Assembly: GCA_946800325.1 (NCBI GenBank)
Contig: OX326957.1
Coordinates: 16,676,591-16,740,590, forward strand
Origin: Luzula sylvatica
Taxonomy: Eukaryota; Streptophyta; Magnoliopsida; Poales; Juncaceae
Length of the DNA: 64,000 nt
Direction of reading: 5' to 3'
In this document: piece after piece, positions 56,501 through 64,000 of the stretch
Numbering within the stretch: the stretch's first letter is position 1
Layout of the letters: every line of letters begins with the position of its first letter
Made by a program: the position numbers and the translations under genes
Notes under the pieces: generated by a model
The model's input: the letters and a program-made list of their open reading frames with translations, nothing else
The model's database searches: none
What the model was told of the DNA's origin: nothing

Positions 56501-57399
56501 TCGTCGGGACGTTAGAACCAATATCCTTTAGTTTCCTTAATGATATATAATAAACGAACAATTTTCAGATTTGGGATCGAGTTTATTCGAAACAAATTTC
56601 AAAATATACTCACATCCTCAAATATGTATAAATGACAACTTCGGAACCATTCCGATCCATATCTAATATGGCGTCTTTTGTACCGATTAGAAGGTTTATG
56701 GTCCATATCTTATATGCAACCATTCATTAGTGCCGCTGTCTCAAGGGCGTATCCCCAAAACATTTTTGGGAGATCCATTTGACTTATCATTTATCGAACC
56801 ATGTCCAACATGCGTTCATTTTCTTTTTTCGGACACATCTCAATGTTCCGAATAAAAGCAATCATGAAACGATTCCACAATCATAAATGATCATCGATAC
56901 TCATAACTCAAATATCGCCTCCTCGATCCTATCGAAGCGCGTAGCTCAAATACTTGCCTTCTCGATCCTATCGAAAGGGCTTTGATTTTCTTGCCAAGAC
57001 GATTTTGTATTTTGTTTTTGAAACTCTTTGAACCTTTCAAAAATCTCTGTTTCGGCACGCATTAAATAGATATTACCGTATCTACTTTAACCGTCCGTAA
57101 ACGTAACAAAATACCGATAGCCTCCTCTTGCCTCGGAACTTATCGGAACATTTACATCTAAGTGTAATTTCCAATAATTCGTTGGATCTTTCTCCAACCT
57201 TTGGAGAATGATGCACTTTGTCATCTTTGCCTAATAAATAAGTATCGCGTTTAACCAATTGAATCTAATTCAATTGATTCTAGCAATCCATCATATGGAA
57301 TCTAGATATGCGTATCTCGTTTATATGGCCATGACGACAATGCCAAAAGAAGCAATCAACTTCTAGGTTTAATCCTCCTCGGATTTCACCATTCTTTGA

Positions 57400-58123
57400 G
57401 TCACCATGCTTCCACAGCCCGTTACTCGATTCGCTCGTTTCCGTCTCCGACAGAATTCGTTCCTCCGAATCGATCACAACCGAAAGAGCCCCAGATGTTG
57501 CTCCTCTACGTGTATCCACCTTGACTCGTATGACGTCGGTCGCGGGTGCAACTGCCTAGACGAAGCACCGGCGAACTTGCTCGATCGATTGATTGTCTTC
57601 TCCGAGAAAAATAGTTTTTCTCGGTTTTTCTCTCTTCGCACCCTTTCACTTTGAGAGAGAGATCACTCTCAATTTCAGGATTAATCTTATTAATTCCACA
57701 GGGGTTGAACTGAGTAATTACTTTGGACTGAATGGAAGAGAGAGAAAATATCCTAATTATATCACATAGGATAAGGATGGGCCAAAAGGCACGTATATCC
57801 AATATACACCATTTCACACATAAAACTGCATGAACCTGTTCAGTAATATGTCCGTACGAAAATGGTAAATTCGTCTGACAGAAAATTAAGAAACATGAAA
57901 GTTGTAGATAATCTTATTATCTTTCCAACCCAATTTGGCATGGGCCAATTGGAGTTCGGATGAGAAAGTTACGGCGGTTTTACTAACTATATGTCAATTC
58001 AACCATGTATATCATATATACATATGTGCATCTAATATACACATTATTTTATGCCCACGAACGCGTACGTTCGTTAATCCTTGTGTACACTTTTACGGTT
58101 GATCCGAAACTGTATTTCCCTCA
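57400..58123 (-). mobile_element. 5' LTR remnant of the 5.8-kb Copia element
   Basis: Matches 52605-53528 except for a missing segment of about 210 bp (counterpart about 53188-53402). It lacks the last roughly 265 bp of the LTR. The TATA box is mutated (ATATAATTA). Confidence 0.85.
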
Positions 58124-58870
58124 ACCACGTCTTATTCACTTATCTCACCTCTTTGATAGTTTAAGTTAGGGGGACTGTTTGGATGGTGGGATTTTCGAGT
58201 GGAATTAGTATCATGCAAGAAACCCCGCACTTAAATATAATAATATTGGAAATTTCGTGCGACCTTCCTTACATTTTGTTTATTCAAGCAATGTAACTAT
58301 ATTCAGTTATCTCACCTCTATAAAAAAAATAACGAGGTCAATTACCACGTCCTATTCACTTATCTCACCTCTTTGATAGTTTAAGTTAGGGGGACTGTTT
58401 GGATGATGGAATTTTCGAGTGGAATTAGTATCATGCAAGAAATCCTGCCCTTAAATATAATAATATGGGAAATTTCGTGCGACCTTCCTTACATTTTGTT
58501 TATTCAAGCAATGTAACTATATTCTTATCTCACCTCTATAAAAAAAAAATAACGAGGTCAATTGCCACGTCCTATTCACTTATCTCACCTCTTTGATAGT
58601 TTAAGTTAGGGGGACTGTTTGGATGGTGGAATTTTCGAGTGGAATTAGTATCATGCAAGAAACCCTGCCCTTAAATATAATAATATGGGAAATTTCGTGT
58701 GACCTTCCTTACATTTCGTTTATTCATGCAATGTAATTATATTCAGTTATCTCACCTCTATAAAAAAAATAACGAGGTCAATTACCACGTCCTATTCACT
58801 TATCTCACCTCTTTGATAGTTTAAGTTAGGGGGACTGTTTGGATGGTGGGATTTTCGAGTGGAATTATTA

Positions 58871-59386
58871 CATATTTTTCAACAAAATTAATAGTTTTTG
58901 TTTGGATGATCGAATTAGTGGAATTTGTAAATCCGGGAATTTTTTTTTGTCATGTAATACTCTCAAAATGCAATTCCTCAAAATACTAGAGTCCCAATTT
59001 GATGGAAAAGTTAAGATGTTTAATCTTTTTTATTTGTAGACTGACAATTCTCTCTCCTATAATGAAAATTAACAATAACATTTTTTATTATATGATAATT
59101 ATTAAATTCATATATTTAAATATTATTATATGTATTATTGTAATAATATATAATAATTATATTATAAAAAATATTATATTATAATTATTATATGAATAAA
59201 ATTAATATTATATTATATATTATTGAAATAATATTTAATAATTACATTATAAAAATAATATATTATATCGATATAATTAATATTGTATTGTATATTTTAG
59301 GTTTAATAAATACATCATGACAATAATATATTATATTGATATAATTAATAGTATATTATAAATTTTATGGTTATAGTATTATTAAA

Positions 59387-59390
<4 letters not shown>
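58871..59390. repeat. AT-rich block duplicated from about 20896-21290
   Basis: Continues collinearity with unit A up to the site where A carries its nested LTRs. No gene. Confidence 0.7.

Positions 59391-59473
<83 letters not shown>
59391..59473. repeat. AAT/ATT microsatellite, palindromic
   Basis: About nine AAT units run head to head into about sixteen ATT units, a self-complementary structure. Confidence 0.92.
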
Positions 59474-59476
<3 letters not shown>

Positions 59477-59999
59477 ATTATTTAATAATAATTGTTATTA
59501 TACTATAGCAATATAATATTATAATAAATATAAAATAATTGATGGAACCATTTGTTTGGAAGTTTAGGCAAATTATTTCGAAGTAGATCGCCGCATGTCT
59601 TTCACGTATGTGTAAAATACAACACTCTGTAGATTTTTTTTTAATCTTGTGTTGTTTTCTTGAATGAAAGTGGTGTATAGAATGAATTCAATAGAAAATA
59701 ATGAACTTCAGCGGCACGTGGAGTAACTTTTGATGAAAGGGCTCATGGGAGAAAGCATGATTCTTTGTGATATTTCGATTTTTCTTGAATCAAAGAAAAA
59801 AAATGTTCTTTTTGGAAGTATATTGATAATAGAGCAGTTAATAAAAGAACGGAGAAGACGCGTACAAGATAGAGTTATCTGAATGCTATGACGTGTCACC
59901 GACATTCGTCGTGAAGGATAATTCTAGTCATCCCGGAGAAGACGTACCAAAACTCAAGGATGAGTTTTTTTTTTTCAAACAATGATGGACGAGAGATAA
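59474..59999. other. Non-coding stretch
   Basis: No gene recognised. It is not matched in unit A. Confidence 0.5.
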
Positions 60000-61696
60000 T
60001 AAAAGTATTCAAAATATTTAAAAGAATCATTCAAAGAAACTATTCAAAGAAATTATTTTATATAATATTCAAAGAAATTATTCAAAGGAATTATTTGAAA
60101 AATATGATATTATATTATTTTAATTAATTAATAATTTTCAAAGAAATTATTCAATTATTTAATATATTAAAAAAATTAAATATTTAAATGAATGAATTAA
60201 ACAATATATTTTAAAACGAATATATGTATTAATATATTTAAATTTATTAAATAATATATTTTGAAATAAATTTTTTTTATTGAAATAAAAGAAAATAAAT
60301 TATGTATATTAAGAAATTATTTAATATATTAAATTAATTAAGTAAAAAAATATAATAATATATTTTAAAACAAAATTAATTATTAATATAGTAAAATAAA
60401 TCAAATATTATATTTTAAAATTCAAATATTTTATCGAAATGAATGAAGATAAAGTTTATATTCATATAAAATATTTAATTATTTAATATATTAAATTAGT
60501 TATATATTTAAATTAATTAAGGAAATAATATATTTTAAAACGAATATAATTATTAATATATTAAAATAATTTAAATATTATATTTTAAAATAAAAATATT
60601 TTATCAAAATTAATGAAGATAAATTTTATATTCATACAAAATATTTAATTATTTAATATATTTAATTAATTATATATTTAATTTAATTATGTAAATAATA
60701 TATTTTTAAAATGAGTATAAGTATTTATATATTGAAATAAATTAAATAATATATTTTAAAATAAAAATATTTTATCAAAATTAATGAAGATAAATTTTAT
60801 ATTCATATAAAATATTTAATTATTTAATATATTTAATTAATTATATATTTAATTTAATTATGTAAATAATATATTTTTAAAATGAGTATAAGTATTTATA
60901 TATTATAATAAATTAATTAATAATATTTTAAAATAAAATTATTTTTTCAAAATTAATGAAAATGAATTATATATTCAAAGAAAATATTTAAAATATTTAA
61001 AATAGTAAATAAATTAATTGAATAAATACTTAATTTATTTAATTTGGTATTATTGCCAGAAGCAAGAAGGTAAATTTAGAAAAATCAAGGCATAAGTTGA
61101 TTCCTCTCTTTTTCCCGATTAATTTGATATATAATATCATATTTTTCGAATAAAGAACGAGAGCGAAAAGAAAAAACAGTATTAACTATTTAAACACGGT
61201 TCAAACCGTCTCTAGGTTTACTTTTTAAGTACGGTTAAACGGTTTGAACCGTGTCTACGTTTACTGTTTAAGCGCACGGTTTGAACCATGTCTGCATTTA
61301 CTGTTAAACTCGGTTCGAACCGTCTATACATTTACTGTTTAATCACGGTTTGAACAATGTCTACGTTTACTGTTTAATCACGGTTTAAACCATATCTACT
61401 GTTTAAACCATGTTCATATAAAATATTTAATTATTTAATATATTAAATAAATTATATATTTAAATTATTTAAGTAAATAATATATTTTTAAATGAGTATA
61501 AGTATTTATATATTAAAATAAATTAAATAATATATTTTAAAACAAAAGTATTTTATCGAAATCAATGAAAATAAATTATGTACTCAAAGAAGTTATTTAA
61601 TTAATTAATACATTAAATTATTTATTTATTTAAATTAATTAATTAAATAATATATTTTAAATAAAAATGTTTATCGAAATAAATGAAAATAAATTA
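60000..61696. repeat. AT-rich minisatellite-like block, unit B
   Basis: Counterpart of 22953-23783 but about twice as long. A unit of about 165 bp containing TTATATTCATATAAAATATT is repeated almost identically near 60560-60730 and 60730-60900, which explains the length gain. Confidence 0.75.
61193..61412. repeat. Minisatellite of CACGGTTTGAACC units
   Basis: Five or six degenerate units of about 40-45 bp, CACGGTTTGAACC(G/A)TGTCTACGTTTACTGTTTAA. CGGTTTGAACCG is itself near-palindromic. Not seen at the matching place in unit A; the reverse complement of the motif is at 1-20. Confidence 0.8.
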
Positions 61697-62815
61697 TGTC
61701 TTTTAAAAGGATATCGTGGCTGTATAAAAAATGGTTTAATTTATATGGTTAGAGAAAATGATGTCCGGATATTTATGGGGTAAACTGTAAATATAAATTG
61801 CTCAATTATCCAGCGGAAGTGCAATATTTGTGCTTAAACACTCAAGTTTAAACATAAAGTTCAATAAATAAGTATGTATATAGGAAATTCGACAATCATC
61901 TTCAATGATTATAGCGGCTTACCGCGCTATTTTTTTCGGATCATTTTATGATGGTTTTTTTCAATTCTTACACAAATTGGAAAATATATTTTTATTATTT
62001 TTTAGTTGATACTTTCAATTAACAAAAAGCAGTGAAATCATCAAAGTTAATTTGAATTGCCAAAATAATAGGAGATCTAATTAATTACAAATATCTTTTT
62101 AATATTAAAAAAGTTTTGTCACAGAACTCCATATTTATGATATTACGACATGGCAATTTAAGCCTCAAACTACAAAATTTGAGCTTCCAACAATATTACA
62201 AATAAAAAAATAACAACAGATGTATAGAAAATTATAGCGAACAAATCGTGGAATAATACAAAAAATAAAAATAATAATAGTGTTATTAATGTTTAATGAA
62301 TTCAACTCAAAAGTGAAGCGTGTTGAAGAAAAAAATACAAATTTTCGGCCCAACAAAACCCAAAATAATTGGATCCTCAAATCACAATATATCCAATCAA
62401 ATTGCCAACGTTTCAGAGTGACGTGTTATCATAATTATTGATTGAGTGGGAGGTACAAAACATTATATATTATGAAAAATTATGAATTCGGTTTTAATTA
62501 ACATAAATAGATTGAAGACATATGAGATTTTTATATTTACGTAGACCTCGTTCGGACTTACTAATACCTCGTTCAAATACATGTTACCAATATTTCACAA
62601 CTAAAATATGACTTTCCTTGTATCGAGGTGCTTTATTCAAACACTTAGAATTACGTAGACCAATTAAGATTAAAAAGAAACAAATTTCGATATATTTCAA
62701 GGCTAAAAACAAATCCACCTTTGTCGTGAACAAAACTATTTAATCATCCTTTTAATAATCCGACAAAAGCAGTAATCACGAAATTGTTAAATTGTCATAT
62801 AAAACTGAATTGTCT
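61697..62815. repeat. Non-coding block duplicated from 23784-26110
   Basis: Close match to unit A with internal deletions in B. No gene. Confidence 0.75.
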
Positions 62816-63822
62816 AATCTGGAATGCTCTTTTCTTAAAAAAAATCAGGAATATATGATAAATATGGTCTATTTAGCAACAACACATGCTAAAACGAGTC
62901 ACAATGGGTTGAAATGGTTACGAGAGTCTTAAGAAAGATTCACGGAGCATCACATAGCTGAAAATATTGCCAAGGTTTTAGATAGGGTTTTAACAAAATC
63001 AAACAGCCGTAATAAACATTGTTAATTTTTTGTAAAACGAAATGTGTTTAGTTTATTTGGTGTAATTTCTTCTTTTGACAACCCTGCAATTGATCATTCG
63101 TAGTATTTTGTAGAACCAAAATATTCTCGTGACTATAAATTTTATCAACCTAGTTCATGAATTAGACTTCTTTATAAATATGCAAATATGAAGGATTGTT
63201 GGAACTATATCCAATTCTAGTAAAAACTATACTACTAATATTTAGTTCTAGTTAAAATTAAATTTGTTGATGCCCTCTCGGCTGATGATGTCAATTCTCA
63301 TATTTAAAGATGGTAATTTGACTCATGATGTACCGCTTATAATTTAATGGCTCATGTGATATGTGGTGAATTACAATATCTGGTTGAGTACATAATAATA
63401 TTTTGTAAAAGCAAGAGGCGAGATCGTTAAGAAAGATGTGGCTAGAGAGGAGGATAAAGAGAATTGGTTGGAGAGAGGAGAGATGAAGACCAGAAAGGCA
63501 GGATATTCGAAGAAAAAATGGTACGAAATCAAATGGGAAGAACATTTTCTAAAAATAATGGAAACAAATAATAAGTCATACATGCTAATATTTTCAGTGG
63601 TGTTAGACACCACGCACATATTACCCCGCATGAATCCCGCACCCATATTAAATTTATCACACTGATTTTTTATGGAATCCAAATATCACATAAAGTTTCC
63701 AAAACAACCATTGCGGGTACTGTAGCGGGTGAATAGTGCGGGGTAGGTAACGTTACTGCTAATATTTTTTAGTATCCAAATTACGTTTTTTTTAAACAGA
63801 GGGGCATTTTTGTATTAGCGTG
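62816..63822. other. 1-kb insertion in unit B relative to unit A
   Basis: Unit A reads AATTGTCTCACATGTTTTAA continuously (about 26110). In unit B the same sequence is split, with 1007 bp between TTGTCT and ACATGTTTTAA. The insert ends in GGGGCATTTTTGTATTAGCG. No terminal repeat or domain was identified. Confidence 0.7.
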
Positions 63823-64000
63823 ACATGTTTTAACCGTACAAACCTTAAATTATCATATGTATAAACTTAAGTAATTTCCAAAACGCCTACGAAGTTTAAA
63901 TTATCATGTTTGGACTTACAAAATCAGAAAATACGATGGATATCCTTTAAAGTTGGAAGTTATCACACCGGAACACCTACAAAACATAAATAATCATGTT

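Larger units (their letters stand above)
52336..58123 (-). mobile_element. Ty1/Copia element with intact target duplication, internally deleted
   Basis: 5788 bp flanked by ACCAC (52331-52335 and 58124-58128). In its own sense: 5' LTR remnant (58123 to about 57400), GAG-pre-integrase relic (WHCRHGHIN, about 57340), integrase relic (FWGYALETAA, about 56750), reverse transcriptase relics (about 56120, and ASRNWNIRFDEV about 55800), degraded RNase H end (about 54750), a 1.2-kb spacer, the purine tract GAGTGGGAGAC (53539-53529), and the 3' LTR. Gag, protease, primer binding site and the end of the 5' LTR are missing. Stops throughout pol make it inactive. Confidence 0.9.
51976..58870 (+). repeat. 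222-bp tandem array, five units, interrupted by a Copia element
   Basis: Units start ATCATGCAAGAAACCC at 51976, 52197, 58210, 58432 and 58655 (spacings 221, then 222 and 223). The second unit is split by the element at 52336-58123; removing the element and one target duplication restores a unit of 220 bp. Each unit ends in GACTGTTTGGATGGTGGGAT-like sequence. Unit A has one copy. Confidence 0.92.
34021..64000 (+). repeat. Segmental duplication unit B
   Basis: Collinear with unit A (see the entry at 3125) and still matching at the window edge, so it runs on beyond 64000. It is longer than A because of its own insertions: LTR, LINE and organelle-like DNA in the CNL intron, an expanded 222-bp array, a 5.8-kb Copia element and a 1-kb indel. 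It lacks most of A's 12.8-20.3 kb. Confidence 0.9.

Overview
This is plant nuclear DNA, most likely from a eudicot. It holds two coiled-coil NB-LRR (CNL) resistance-gene models, a plant-type FkbM-like methyltransferase with a GT-AG intron, Ty3 chromovirus and Ty1/Copia elements, an L1-type LINE, Helitron ends, and hAT, Harbinger-like and CACTA ends. The background is very AT-rich. I cannot name the species. No tRNA, rRNA, CRISPR or prokaryotic gene was seen.

The backbone is a direct tandem segmental duplication. Unit A runs from 3125 to about 26275 and unit B from 34021 to the right edge. Each unit holds, in the same order: a broken FkbM-like methyltransferase gene (+), a Helitron-like end, a CNL gene on the - strand in tail-to-tail orientation to the methyltransferase, and a long AT-rich block. 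CNL-A is modelled as three exons (12615-12278, 9448-6748, 6509-6483; 1021 codons) and CNL-B likewise (51237-50987, 40488-37770, 37524-37501; 997 codons). Splice sites and phases agree between the copies. The NB-LRR exons are close copies, but the first (CC) exons are far more diverged, so the duplication is a mosaic. Both methyltransferase copies are pseudogenes with different lesions.

Left edge (1-3124): a 5'-truncated Ty3 chromovirus (RNase H, integrase, chromodomain, 3' LTR) abuts unit A. Unit A (3125-26275): methyltransferase-A, CNL-A with a Helitron in intron 1, a second Helitron in reverse orientation, foldback MITEs, a GC-rich island at 16.7-17.7 kb, an AT-pentanucleotide element, and a Copia LTR nested inside another LTR of the same family. 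Spacer (26276-34020): a CACTA-type end, a decayed Copia pol with its 3' LTR, a Helitron-like end, and a Harbinger-like element that contains a hAT-type element with a perfect 8-bp target duplication. Unit B (34021-64000): methyltransferase-B, CNL-B with a 10.5-kb intron holding Copia LTRs, gag, an L1 LINE and an organelle-like insert, then a 222-bp tandem array interrupted by a Copia element with intact target duplications, then AT-rich repeats.

The only genes that look able to make protein are the two CNLs, which would act as intracellular immune receptors. Almost everything else is mobile DNA in various stages of decay. The most unusual features are the mosaic CC-exon/NB-LRR-exon divergence, different arrays of short palindromic motifs (TGACG or TTCGAA) at the same place in related Copia LTRs, and nested insertions whose target duplications give a relative chronology.
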